14,046 nucleotides of DNA, taken from NCBI GenBank assembly GCA_002477805.1, contig DLKQ01000033.1:1-14046 (forward strand), given 5' to 3'. A program made the translations under genes and the position numbers. The notes beneath the pieces were generated by a model, which ran no database searches, was not told the DNA's origin, and worked only from the letters and a program-made list of their open reading frames with translations. This DNA comes from Christensenella sp. UBA7584 (GTDB lineage Bacteria > Bacillota > Clostridia > Christensenellales > UBA1242). Shown here piece after piece: positions 5,462 to 13,415 of this stretch (the first letter of the stretch is position 1; the number at the start of each line of letters is the position of its first letter).

Positions 5462-7708
5462 TTGAAAAAGAAAACCCTATTTACATTAATGGCTTGCCTA
5501 GTGGTACCTTGTGTATTTTCGCTAAGTGCTTGTGGAGCAGACGATAGCTCTACACACGAACATACTTTTTCACAAGAATGGACAAAAAGCACAACAGAGC
5601 ATTGGCACGAATGCACTAGCGATGGTTGCGATGTCGTATCTGAGAAAAATTTTCACAATTACACAGACAACAATGACACAGATTGCAACACTTGTGGCTA
5701 TATAAGGTCTGCTGTCGCAAACAACTTTGAGTTCATAACTACATCAAAAACAAAAACTTACAATGGTGAAGCTGTTACTTTTGTACGTAACACAGACTTT
5801 ACAATTAGTGGTGATGATGAGGACATTGTTGTAGAATACAAAATTAAGAATGCTGATGACAGCGCTTACACCACTACCCCATTTAAAGATGCAGGTGATT
5901 ATACTGCAAGGATTAGCTTTGCTGGTAATGCAGAGTTTGAAGCTGTAAACACAAACAACACTATGGACTTTTCAATAAGCAAAAAGACAATTTCCGCCAA
6001 CAAAAAATTTAGTTTTGAATACAATGGAACGACAAGTTTTAGTGTAGCATCTGATGAAATTCCAGATGCAATTAACGGTGATGACGTACAAATTAGCTTC
6101 ACATCAGCAAATAAAAACGCAAAAACAACCCAAACTACAAAAGTTGAATTAATAGGTCAAGATAAAGATAATTACGCCCTAGATACTAGTGGAGTAAGTT
6201 TTGAAATTGTAGCTAAAAAAATTACAAGTTTTAACGATAGAGATTTAACAGCAATCTATAATGGTGAGACCTCGCACATAGTAGCCACAACAAAGGATAT
6301 TCCAGAAATATTAGAGTGTGACAGAGAGATGAATTATTCAATCTCAGTGGTTAATACTGATATAAATGTTGGAACCAAGCAAAACAACTCTTTAGAATTC
6401 AATGATATTCACGATTATAACTACGAACTTGCTTCAACAAGTGTAAAAAGTTTTGAGATTCTTCCTTGTGAAATCAGTGTTGAAACCGCTAGTTTTACAT
6501 ATAACGGCGATACAACATTTTACACTAATGGCACTGATAATAGCATTAAAGACCAAATTATAGCTAACGACAGAGATAATATAAAAATCAAGTTTATATC
6601 AACAGACAAAAATGTTGGTGAAAACAAACTTAAATCAATTTCATTAGAAGGTACAGGTTCAGACAACTACAAACTGACTAATACCGAGAGCTTAAACCTA
6701 AAAATTACAAAAAAAGCAATCAATCGTAACGACCCTACTACTGAATTAACTGGTTATGCAAATACCTCAAAAAATGTTTGGCAAAACACATTTGAACTAA
6801 CACACGATATTGATTTAGACATTGTAGAAGGCGATGTTATAAAATTTGAAACATTAGAAGCAACTCGAACTATTGGAGAAAGGTACATGATTTTCCCAAT
6901 CCCTGGAAATAATACACGTAATGAGAACAGATGTACTTTGATTGGAAATGACTATCAAAACTATGAGTTTGAAGACAGCTATTATTTATACCTCACCTTT
7001 AAGGAAGCACCACAAGCAAACATAAAACTCACATACAAAGAATCTGTAAACGAATACCCTATTCAAACTATTACATTTGGCGATCAAACACTTACAATCA
7101 AACTTGCAGATAACACTACAGCAGAAAGCAATCAAAAACTATTTGGACTAATTTACGACAACGCTAGTAGAAATGATATAATTACAGTACCTGTTTATGC
7201 ACAAGCTGGTAATTTATCTGCTAAAATTGCTGAAATAACCAGAGTTGGAGATGAAAACAAATATTATTTTGATGGTGGAACAGTAACGCTAACAGACGAA
7301 GAGAAACCAGCAGTATTCAATTTGTTCAAAGATGTTCAAGGCTTTACAGACTCTGAGGGTAGATGGATTTATGCAGGTAGTGATGATGTTACATTTAATA
7401 TTTACCCACAACAAGTACACAATTTTAATTTTAAGAAACTAGACGAAACCAGCTCTTTTGATAGCAAAGAAATCCAAGTTGGATTAAACGCCTTTTATTG
7501 TGAAGCACAAGACGCTGGAACATATCAATTTAACTTTAAAAATAATGATTTATCAGCATCAGATGTAAGAATAACAATTGTTGATACTGAAGGTAATCAT
7601 ATAGATGTCGATAGTGATTTAAAATTCACTCTAACTAATAGTGGTAAAATTTATATTAGCATCATATCATCTAAGGATAGTAATGTAAGTATTTCAAAAG
7701 CCGATTAA
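5462..7708 (+). CDS. Surface lipoprotein with Cys/His module and four YDG/MBG-like repeats
   Basis: The start is TTG at 5462, set by a full AAGGAGG (5447-5453) eight bases upstream. Residues 1-23 are a lipoprotein signal peptide and LSAC places the lipidated cysteine at 24, so the protein should sit on the outer face of the membrane. Residues 32-78 form a Cys/His-rich module (H32, H34, H47, H49, C51, C56, H65, C75, C78) with the HWHEC and TDCNTCGY motifs known from secreted Firmicutes proteins. Four beta modules follow, each opening with a YNG motif at residues 100, 187, 266 and 347, spaced 79-87, most carrying a late DNY-type motif; this fits YDG/MBG stalk domains. Residues about 420-748 are beta-rich, and the last 70 resemble a PPC-like domain. 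No LPXTG or enzyme motif is seen. Likely an adhesin or stalk; the ligand is unknown. It is a monocistronic unit. Confidence 0.85.
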   Translation: MKKKTLFTLMACLVVPCVFSLSACGADDSSTHEHTFSQEWTKSTTEHWHECTSDGCDVVSEKNFHNYTDNNDTDCNTCGYIRSAVANNFEFITTSKTKTYNGEAVTFVRNTDFTISGDDEDIVVEYKIKNADDSAYTTTPFKDAGDYTARISFAGNAEFEAVNTNNTMDFSISKKTISANKKFSFEYNGTTSFSVASDEIPDAINGDDVQISFTSANKNAKTTQTTKVELIGQDKDNYALDTSGVSFEIVAKKITSFNDRDLTAIYNGETSHIVATTKDIPEILECDREMNYSISVVNTDINVGTKQNNSLEFNDIHDYNYELASTSVKSFEILPCEISVETASFTYNGDTTFYTNGTDNSIKDQIIANDRDNIKIKFISTDKNVGENKLKSISLEGTGSDNYKLTNTESLNLKITKKAINRNDPTTELTGYANTSKNVWQNTFELTHDIDLDIVEGDVIKFETLEATRTIGERYMIFPIPGNNTRNENRCTLIGNDYQNYEFEDSYYLYLTFKEAPQANIKLTYKESVNEYPIQTITFGDQTLTIKLADNTTAESNQKLFGLIYDNASRNDIITVPVYAQAGNLSAKIAEITRVGDENKYYFDGGTVTLTDEEKPAVFNLFKDVQGFTDSEGRWIYAGSDDVTFNIYPQQVHNFNFKKLDETSSFDSKEIQVGLNAFYCEAQDAGTYQFNFKNNDLSASDVRITIVDTEGNHIDVDSDLKFTLTNSGKIYISIISSKDSNVSISKAD

Positions 7709-7726
7709 ACTTTTTATTATAAAAAC

Positions 7727-7769
7727 AAAAAACCCAATTAGAAAAATTCTAGTTTGGGTTTTTATTTTT
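7727..7769 (+). terminator. Bidirectional terminator between convergent genes
   Basis: AAAAACCC-TAGAA pairs imperfectly with TTCTA-GGGTTTTT around an AAA loop, followed by TATTTTTG on the plus strand. Read on the minus strand the same hairpin ends in TTTTTTGTTTTT, so it can also stop transcripts of the ABC gene. A further nine-pair hairpin at 7839-7861, without a T run, lies closer to that gene. Confidence 0.75.
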
Positions 7770-7910
7770 GTCAAATGTAAATTTTGAATTGTTAGTAGAG
7801 AAATGATTTTTAGTATAAAAAGCAAATTATGCAAATTTAGCTTTTTAGTTAGTAAAAAGCTGTTTTACCACAACTTATATAAACACATTTTCACAGAAAT
7901 TCTTTATGTT

Positions 7911-9608
7911 CTATCCATTAATCACATCTCTTTCCCAGCCAAAAAAGTGCCTGTTATTTGTGTACTGAATTTGCTTTATTTGACCTCTTTCTATATAAAC
8001 AACCTTGTCCGAAATATCTGCCAAACTTTCATTTGAGGAAAATAATACAATCGTTCTTTTACCCATTAGTGAATAAAGCAAATTCTTGATATTTTGTTTT
8101 TCATCGGCAGAAAGCCCAGACGGAAATTCATATAACGCAATCACCTCTGCACCAGTTAAAAGAACTCGAGCAAGCCCCAACAAATACTGCTTATCAAATG
8201 GCAGAGTCAAAATATTTGTATAAATTTTTTGAGGCAAACCGTTTATGTAATCAATCAAATTAAGTTCAGATAAAACCGCCAAAATTTTATTTCTATTTTT
8301 ATTTACAAGCTTTAAGTTTTGAATAATAGAACCATTAAAAAAATTTGGCCTTGTAGTTAAGTAATTAAAATTTTGACTAAAAACTTTGTTTGAATATTCT
8401 AAAATATTAAGACCATCTAAAGAAATTTCTCCAGACTTTGGCAAAATATTTCGGTGCATAAGGTGAAAAAGTGTTCTCTTCCCAGATGATTTTGCACCAA
8501 TAATAAGTGTCGTTTGAAGTGCGTTTATTCTCAGATTAATATTTTTTAGTGATGGATTTCCCTCTTTATCCCCTTTATATGAAACATCAGAAAATTCCAT
8601 ATAACCAATCAAATTATTATTCTCAATATCACCAACTGGAATTTCTTCTTTTTCTGTAAATTCTAACACGGTCTTTATACGAGAGGCGTAAATTCCAGAA
8701 TTTTTTAAATATGGCATAAATTCAAATACTAAAGACGTTGTTTCTATTCCATTTGTTATATATGGAACAATAATAAAGTACATCTCGACCGAAAGTTGCC
8801 CCTTGGACACAAGCAAAACCATTGCTAATGTTAGAACAAAAATCATAAAATTGTAAAACACAAAAAACCCTTGAGCAACAGATGAATCAGCATTAGTCTT
8901 TTTTCCTAAATCGTCTATATATGTTTTAATATGGTTATTGTAACGCTTTTTTAGAGTTTGATTAAGTGCTAAATCATTTATGGTTTGCCTTGAATCTACT
9001 ATTTCGCAAAATTTTTGGTACTGAATATCGTTATCTTCCCTAAGTTTTTTTACACACTTAGCACGCCTCGTTTCTAAATAATTAAGCAAAATAAAATTTA
9101 GAATATTCGCTATAATAACAGCAAAACCTACCCATATATTAATGAAAAGCAAAATAATTATCGTCACAACAAGCATAAAAATCCTACCAGCGCAAATTGC
9201 CGACTTGTCGGCAACTTCTGCCAAACTATAGACATCACTATGCACAATGTTCATAATTTTTTCTTTAGGAGTCTTTTTGAAATTTGAAGATTTTGCACAA
9301 AGCATTTTTTCAACAAACAAGTTATTTAAACGACCATAAATAGACCCTATTAATTTGTTATACACCCTATAATTTATCACCCAAAAAACATTCCTTAAAG
9401 CAAGCAAACAAAAAACAATAAAAAGATGTAAAGATGCACCCCAATAATTACCACTAGTAATACAAACAACAGCTTTTGCTGAAAATAGTGGAGCAATAAG
9501 CAGACAAGTATACGCCAAAACAACTGCAAACGAAGAAATAAACCAAATACTTTTATTTGGCTTTGCTAGTCTATACCAATTTCTGAATAACTTTAAATTC
9601 TCAAACAT
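7911..9608 (-). CDS. ABC-exporter-like protein with degenerate ATPase motifs
   Basis: The layout is that of a half-size ABC exporter: several membrane helices in residues about 20-300, then a nucleotide-binding domain (335-550). The fold is readable: LIIGAKSSGKRTLFHL, KSGEISLDGLNI, FNGSIIQNL and LLGLARVLL align with the usual motifs. Yet every catalytic site is changed: Walker A GxxGxGKS has Arg at 378 for Ser/Thr; the Q-loop glutamine is Thr 419; the LSGGQ signature is LPFDK (469-473); the Walker B aspartate is Tyr 493, with Glu 494 kept; the H-loop histidine is Ser 525; the D-loop is SGLS. ATP hydrolysis by this subunit is unlikely. It could be the inactive half of a heterodimer, a regulator, or a decaying gene, although 565 codons remain open. 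No partner ABC gene is in the window. Start 9608 has no ribosome site (see the promoter entry). Confidence 0.85.
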   Translation of the reverse strand: MFENLKLFRNWYRLAKPNKSIWFISSFAVVLAYTCLLIAPLFSAKAVVCITSGNYWGASLHLFIVFCLLALRNVFWVINYRVYNKLIGSIYGRLNNLFVEKMLCAKSSNFKKTPKEKIMNIVHSDVYSLAEVADKSAICAGRIFMLVVTIIILLFINIWVGFAVIIANILNFILLNYLETRRAKCVKKLREDNDIQYQKFCEIVDSRQTINDLALNQTLKKRYNNHIKTYIDDLGKKTNADSSVAQGFFVFYNFMIFVLTLAMVLLVSKGQLSVEMYFIIVPYITNGIETTSLVFEFMPYLKNSGIYASRIKTVLEFTEKEEIPVGDIENNNLIGYMEFSDVSYKGDKEGNPSLKNINLRINALQTTLIIGAKSSGKRTLFHLMHRNILPKSGEISLDGLNILEYSNKVFSQNFNYLTTRPNFFNGSIIQNLKLVNKNRNKILAVLSELNLIDYINGLPQKIYTNILTLPFDKQYLLGLARVLLTGAEVIALYEFPSGLSADEKQNIKNLLYSLMGKRTIVLFSSNESLADISDKVVYIERGQIKQIQYTNNRHFFGWERDVING

Positions 9609-9614
9609 TTCATC

Positions 9615-9643
9615 ATTATATAAAATAAAAAAGAAAATGTCGA
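9615..9643 (-). promoter_or_regulatory. Promoter of the ABC-like gene, predicting a leaderless mRNA
   Basis: On the minus strand TCGACA (9638-9643) and TATAAT (9615-9620) are 17 bases apart. Only six bases separate the -10 from the ATG at 9608, so transcription should start at or within a base or two of the start codon. Confidence 0.65.
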
Positions 9644-9739
9644 GTAAATTTTATTGTTTTACAAAAATAACTTACAAATTTTTATTCTCAAAATAGATTT
9701 TAATTTAGCTTAAAATGTTTGAAAAATTAATAAAATTGC

Positions 9740-9768
9740 AAAAAAAGAGGCTATTTTACCTCTTTTTT
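9740..9768 (-). terminator. Terminator overlapping the end of plsC
   Basis: On the minus strand AAAAAAGAGG (9759-9768) pairs with CCTCTTTTTT (9741-9750) around TAAAATAG. The 5' arm is coding sequence (Lys-Lys-Glu codons) and the stop codon TAG lies in the loop. It closes the operon. Confidence 0.8.
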
Positions 9769-10419
9769 CTTCTTTTTTAATAGTTTCTTTTGCATTTTTT
9801 CTTCTTTTTTATTTTGAATTTCTTGCAAATAATCGTCTCTCAACTTTTGCATTTTTTCAGAAATAACTTGGCTTGCATTTGTTAAAACTTCGGTCGTAAG
9901 TTTTTGCCCTTGAAATTCTGTCAGGTAAAAAGGTTCTCCAATTAAGAGTACATTTCTTGAAAAAATCTTAGGTTTTTTTACAAGCCACATTGGTACAATA
10001 GGTGCGTTTGACTTTAACGCAAACATTGCAGTTCCATTTTTTAGCGACATTTGCTCTTCATCACTTACATTTTTTCTAGTTCCTTCGGGGAAAATTAGTA
10101 GCCACTTTTCTTTCTTTAGCTCACCAAGCACTGTTTTTATTGATGAGATACCAACACTTTCACGATCAACAGGAACAGCTCCCCAGCTTTTTAGAATTGC
10201 TCCTTTTAGTTTGTTTTTGAACAAACTATGTTTAGCCAAAATACAAGGCTTAGCGTGAAGATAACTATTGGTCACTACCACATCAGCATTAGAGCGATGA
10301 TTACAGGTTAAAATTGCCTTATGTTTTTTAGGAAGATTTTTTCTCCCAATAACTTTTGTAGGCAAAAAAATTCTCACTGGCAAAAAAGCCAGATAGTAAC
10401 AAAACCAATAAAAAAACAT
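9751..10419 (-). CDS. plsC: 1-acyl-sn-glycerol-3-phosphate acyltransferase (PlsC-like)
   Basis: The family moves an acyl chain to the sn-2 position of lysophosphatidate, giving phosphatidate for membrane lipids, at the inner membrane face. All motifs are present: HX4D as HRSNAD (H41, D46), VPVDRES (82-88), FPEGTR (110-115) and the VPMW block near 142-145. A hydrophobic N-terminal helix (1-20) fits membrane attachment. The 222-residue length is normal, but the tail from about 203 is very Lys-rich (NKKEEKMQKKLLKKKKKEVK), partly because it encodes one arm of the terminator. AGGGGGAT precedes the ATG, and only ten bases separate it from the rluB stop, so the two are probably cotranscribed and coupled. 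Acyl-donor specificity cannot be read from sequence. Confidence 0.92.
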   Translation of the reverse strand: MFFYWFCYYLAFLPVRIFLPTKVIGRKNLPKKHKAILTCNHRSNADVVVTNSYLHAKPCILAKHSLFKNKLKGAILKSWGAVPVDRESVGISSIKTVLGELKKEKWLLIFPEGTRKNVSDEEQMSLKNGTAMFALKSNAPIVPMWLVKKPKIFSRNVLLIGEPFYLTEFQGQKLTTEVLTNASQVISEKMQKLRDDYLQEIQNKKEEKMQKKLLKKKKKEVK

Positions 10420-10429
10420 TTCTATCCCC

Positions 10430-11137
10430 CTACATTTCCTTTAGATATTTTATTTCATCAGGAGTAAGTTTTCTACACTCACCCTCTTTCAAATTGCCTA
10501 AGGTTAGTTTTCCAATAGAAATTCTTTTTAGAGATTTCACTTTTTTACCTAAAGCTTCAAACATTCTCCTAACTTGCCTATTTTTTCCTTCGTGAATAAC
10601 AAGTTCGACTTCTGTTTTATTATCAAATCTTCTCGTAACTCTTGCCTGTGCGTTACTAGTTATAAATCCACCAATATCAACACCAGTTCGAAGTTTTACG
10701 AGATCACTATCACTAATACTGCCCGAAACAACTGCAATATATGTTTTACCAAATTCAAAGCTTGGGTGAGTAAGTTTTTGAGCCAAATCACCATCATTAG
10801 ATATAAGAAGCAGTCCAGATGTGTTGTAATCCAGCCTACCAATAGGAAAGAGCCTTTTTTCTGAGTTTTTAACAAGCTCCATAACAGTCTTTCTCCCTTG
10901 TGGGTCACTTAGAGTGGTAACATACCCACAAGGCTTATAGAGCATATAGTATTCAAAATCACCCTTGATTCGAACAGCTTTCCCATCGACTGCCACAATA
11001 TCTTTTTCGGGGTCAACATCTACTCCAAGCTTTTTTATCACAACAGCATTGACTCTTACCCTACCAGCTGAAATTATCTCATCGCAAGCACGCCTTGAGG
11101 CAACACCAGCCATCGCCATAAACCTATTTAATCTCAT
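10430..11137 (-). CDS. rluB: rRNA pseudouridine synthase, RluB/RsuA family
   Basis: Members convert a specific uridine of ribosomal RNA to pseudouridine; the RluB type acts on 23S rRNA in the peptidyl-transferase region, the RsuA type on 16S. Residues 1-55 are an S4 RNA-binding domain (MRLNRFMAMAGVASRRACDE). The catalytic domain follows, with YKPCGYVTT, then GRLDYNTSGLLLISNDG holding the catalytic Asp 103, and the C-terminal EGKNRQVRRMFEALGKKV and LKRISIGKLTLGNL blocks typical of this family. Length 235 is normal. AAAGGGG lies before the ATG and 17 bases separate it from the dac stop. Gene order after scpB and dac matches Bacillota rluB, which is why I prefer that name to rsuA. Confidence 0.92.
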   Translation of the reverse strand: MRLNRFMAMAGVASRRACDEIISAGRVRVNAVVIKKLGVDVDPEKDIVAVDGKAVRIKGDFEYYMLYKPCGYVTTLSDPQGRKTVMELVKNSEKRLFPIGRLDYNTSGLLLISNDGDLAQKLTHPSFEFGKTYIAVVSGSISDSDLVKLRTGVDIGGFITSNAQARVTRRFDNKTEVELVIHEGKNRQVRRMFEALGKKVKSLKRISIGKLTLGNLKEGECRKLTPDEIKYLKEM

Positions 11138-11154
11138 TAAAACGCCCCTTTAAT

Positions 11155-12333
11155 TTATGCGTTCCAATTATCTAAAATCTCCTTTAACTTGTCTTTAAAT
11201 AATTTGGAATCTACCTCTTCTATTGTATATATTTTTTCAGAAAAAAGCAAGTGATTCCCATAATAAATTTCTACATCTCCAACTTCCATATCATATTTTA
11301 CCGGTGCATCTAAACTCTCAGGGGCATTAAAAACAACATTCAAATTACTTTCCTCTTTTTCACTTAAAGCAATTTTAAAACTTCCTCTTGTGTAAAGTCC
11401 AACAAAATCACCTTCCCCATTTTCAACAGGAACACTCTTTACAAAGTGATAGCTTGGTAAAATTTCAACTAATTTGAACTCATTAAAAGCTTTTTCAAAC
11501 ATTTCAGCACTTTCTTCAAACATTGGCCCACAGTTAAACACAACCGCTACTAGTCTAAGTCCATCACGCTCACAAGCTGATACAAGACATCTGCCTGCGT
11601 TGTCAGTAAAGCCTGTTTTAACGCCAATACACCCGTCAAGACTTGCAAGTAGTTTGTTTTTGTTGATTAAATACCTCTTGTTTTCTTGGTCTTTACAAAT
11701 TGTAATGGTTTTTGTTTTAACAATCTCAGCAAAAGTTTCATTTTCAAGAGCATAGGCTGTTATCTTAGCCAAATCCGAAGCCGTTGTGTAATGCTCTTTC
11801 TCATCAAGTCCGTGTGGATTTACAAAATGTGAATTAGTAGCTCCAATTTTTGTTGCAGTCTGATTCATCATCTCGCAAAAATTTTCTTCACTACCAGCAA
11901 TAGCATAAGCAATTGCAACGCTCGCATCATTTCCACTTCTAAGCATAAGTCCATAAAGAAGCTCTCTCACAGATAATTCTTCATTTGGTTGAAGATAAAT
12001 TGATGTACCAAATGTTCCAACAGCTTTGGGGTCTATTGTTATTTTTTCATCAAGATTTGTACAATTTTCAATAGCTGTTATTGCAGTAACAATTTTTGTT
12101 GTACTTGCCATAGGAAGTTTTTCTTCACTGTTTTTACTGTACAAAACCCTACCCGTTTGTGCATCAATTAGTATTGCACTTTTAGCACTTGAATTGTAAG
12201 AAATCTTTTCAGTGAAAACTTCATTTATATTTTCATTTATAACAGCATTTGCTGGTAAAAATTCTGGCATAGGAAAATTCGTAAAATTTAGCAAAAATAC
12301 AAAAACAAAAGCAAAAAAACATAATTTTTTCAT
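11155..12333 (-). CDS. Penicillin-binding D-alanyl-D-alanine carboxypeptidase (PBP5/DacF type)
   Basis: The enzyme trims the terminal D-Ala of peptidoglycan pentapeptides outside the membrane and so limits cross-linking. Residues 1-about 30 are a signal peptide ending near PANA. All three active-site motifs are present: SxxK as S77-T-T-K80, SGN at 133-135, and KTG at 239-241 in GVKTGFTDNAGR. A PBP5-type C-terminal beta domain covers about 290-380. The last residues (FKDKLKEILDNWNA) may form the amphipathic helix that holds such proteins to the membrane. The ATG overlaps the stop of the upstream gene (TAATG), with AGGGG upstream. Position after scpB resembles B. subtilis dacB, while the sequence fits either dacB or dacF, so I leave the symbol open. 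Confidence 0.93.
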   Translation of the reverse strand: MKKLCFFAFVFVFLLNFTNFPMPEFLPANAVINENINEVFTEKISYNSSAKSAILIDAQTGRVLYSKNSEEKLPMASTTKIVTAITAIENCTNLDEKITIDPKAVGTFGTSIYLQPNEELSVRELLYGLMLRSGNDASVAIAYAIAGSEENFCEMMNQTATKIGATNSHFVNPHGLDEKEHYTTASDLAKITAYALENETFAEIVKTKTITICKDQENKRYLINKNKLLASLDGCIGVKTGFTDNAGRCLVSACERDGLRLVAVVFNCGPMFEESAEMFEKAFNEFKLVEILPSYHFVKSVPVENGEGDFVGLYTRGSFKIALSEKEESNLNVVFNAPESLDAPVKYDMEVGDVEIYYGNHLLFSEKIYTIEEVDSKLFKDKLKEILDNWNA

Positions 12334-12776
12334 TATTTAACCCCTTTTTTAAACATTTTTTGTTTTTTATCGCATTTTTTTACTTTCTCGAGTGCAACCT
12401 TTCCACTTTTTTTGACATAAAATGCAACAGCATCAGCAACCTTTTTTACAACTTCAGAAAAAGCATTTTCATTGGAAAGAGTTATAAGCTCTGTGTCGTT
12501 TTTTCGCACAATCAAGAACCCAACAGGCTCTGCACTACAACCAGAACTCGACCCTCCAGCAAAAGGCATATTATTTAACTTTTTTGTAAGAATTTTTTTG
12601 TTAGCATATTCACCACCTCCAGCAACATATCCCACGCAAATTTTCACAAGAGGAAAAACCTTGTCACCATTTGACATATCAACAGGAGTTCCAATCACAT
12701 TATCAACATCAATAACAGGTTTTAAATTAGAAATACTATTTTTTACAAGTTCTAAAACCGAATTTTCTTCTTTCAT
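12333..12776 (-). CDS. ytfJ: GerW/YtfJ-family protein
   Basis: The 147-residue product matches the spore protein family YtfJ (GerW): VIDVDNVIGTPVDMSNGDKV, PLVKICVGYVAGGGEY, a Gly/Ser loop (PFAGGSSSGCS) and AEPVGFLIVRKNDTELITL appear in the family's usual order, ending in a helical Lys-rich tail. In B. subtilis GerW supports germination in L-alanine; many family members occur in non-sporulating Clostridia, so this gene alone does not prove sporulation. The usual Gly-rich loop is replaced partly by serines. ATG at 12776 overlaps the DUF2953 stop by four bases (ATGA) with AAAGGAG upstream, and its own stop overlaps the next ATG, showing tight translational coupling. Confidence 0.88.
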   Translation of the reverse strand: MKEENSVLELVKNSISNLKPVIDVDNVIGTPVDMSNGDKVFPLVKICVGYVAGGGEYANKKILTKKLNNMPFAGGSSSGCSAEPVGFLIVRKNDTELITLSNENAFSEVVKKVADAVAFYVKKSGKVALEKVKKCDKKQKMFKKGVK

Positions 12777-13336
12777 TTCGCTCTCCTTTTTTTATTAACT
12801 TTACGTAGTGTTTGCAAAAAGCAAAATAAAATACTTGTTGGTAAAATAAAAATTGAACTAAAAAAAGAAAACTTGAACTCTGATTTTTCAAAATCTTTAT
12901 CACAGACTATATTAGAAATGTAATCTCCTTTTTTGTTATGAATTAAAACAAAAAGTATATGCATTAAACTTACGATATAACCATTTAACATTGCTGTTGT
13001 CATCGCATCATTCTTTTTTCCAAAATAGGAAAAGAGATAAATTTCAAATATTTTTAATTTTAAAAACAAGTTTTTGAAAAATTGAAGCATTAGATATGAT
13101 TTAACTGAAAAGAGTTGAATATCTTTTTCTTTTTGCTTTTTTGTAATAATATGAATTGCATCTCTTTTTAAATTAAATCTAAAATTCATTATCGGAAAAA
13201 TCCATAAAAGTGTAATAGAAATAGCGCCAAGATTTTCCAGCACATTAACATAAAATCTTAACTGTATAAATAGCGGAAAAATTAAAACAAATACAATCAA
13301 ACTAAGAACAATTAAAACTACAAAATACCATTCCAT
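12773..13336 (-). CDS. DUF2953-like membrane protein
   Basis: A short membrane protein of unknown function. Residues about 3-25 are a strong membrane helix (MEWYFVVLIVLSLIVFVLIF), followed by a beta-type FYVNVLENLGAISITLLWIF segment, a charged middle, and two hydrophobic stretches near the C-terminus. Placement between scpB and the GerW gene is the usual location of DUF2953 in Clostridia, and helix-then-beta layout agrees; I cannot confirm the domain further by eye. An ATG 12 codons upstream (13372) is open, but it lies inside the terminator hairpin that follows scpB, so I choose 13336. Neither start has a good ribosome site. The stop overlaps the next ATG by four bases. Confidence 0.7.
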   Translation of the reverse strand: MEWYFVVLIVLSLIVFVLIFPLFIQLRFYVNVLENLGAISITLLWIFPIMNFRFNLKRDAIHIITKKQKEKDIQLFSVKSYLMLQFFKNLFLKLKIFEIYLFSYFGKKNDAMTTAMLNGYIVSLMHILFVLIHNKKGDYISNIVCDKDFEKSEFKFSFFSSIFILPTSILFCFLQTLRKVNKKRRAK

Positions 13337-13360
13337 AGCAATATTTTTTGTAAAAATAAC

Positions 13361-13390
13361 AAAAAAATGCACAAAATTCGTGCATTTTTT
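13361..13390 (-). terminator. Terminator or attenuator between scpB and DUF2953 gene
   Basis: AAAAAATGCAC pairs perfectly with GTGCATTTTTT around a seven-base loop (13373-13379), giving an 11-pair stem with a T run on either strand. It lies 26 bases after the scpB stop and 25 bases before the DUF2953 ATG at 13336. No clear promoter lies between it and the next gene, so downstream genes may depend on read-through. Confidence 0.75.
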
Positions 13391-13415
13391 AAATTTTTAC
13401 AAGCTATTTTCACAT

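Noticed and set aside
9714..9779. Plus-strand 21-codon frame starting MFEKLIKLQ, resembling the MFENLKL start of the ABC-like protein
   Set aside because: No ribosome site, it runs into the plsC terminator sequence, and the likeness is five residues of low complexity.
12472..12798. 108-codon plus-strand frame
   Set aside because: Antisense to the GerW-family gene, whose conserved motifs are unambiguous on the minus strand.
13372..13372. ATG at 13372 as start of the DUF2953 gene
   Set aside because: It falls inside the terminator hairpin and lacks a ribosome site; the ATG at 13336 begins directly with the membrane helix.
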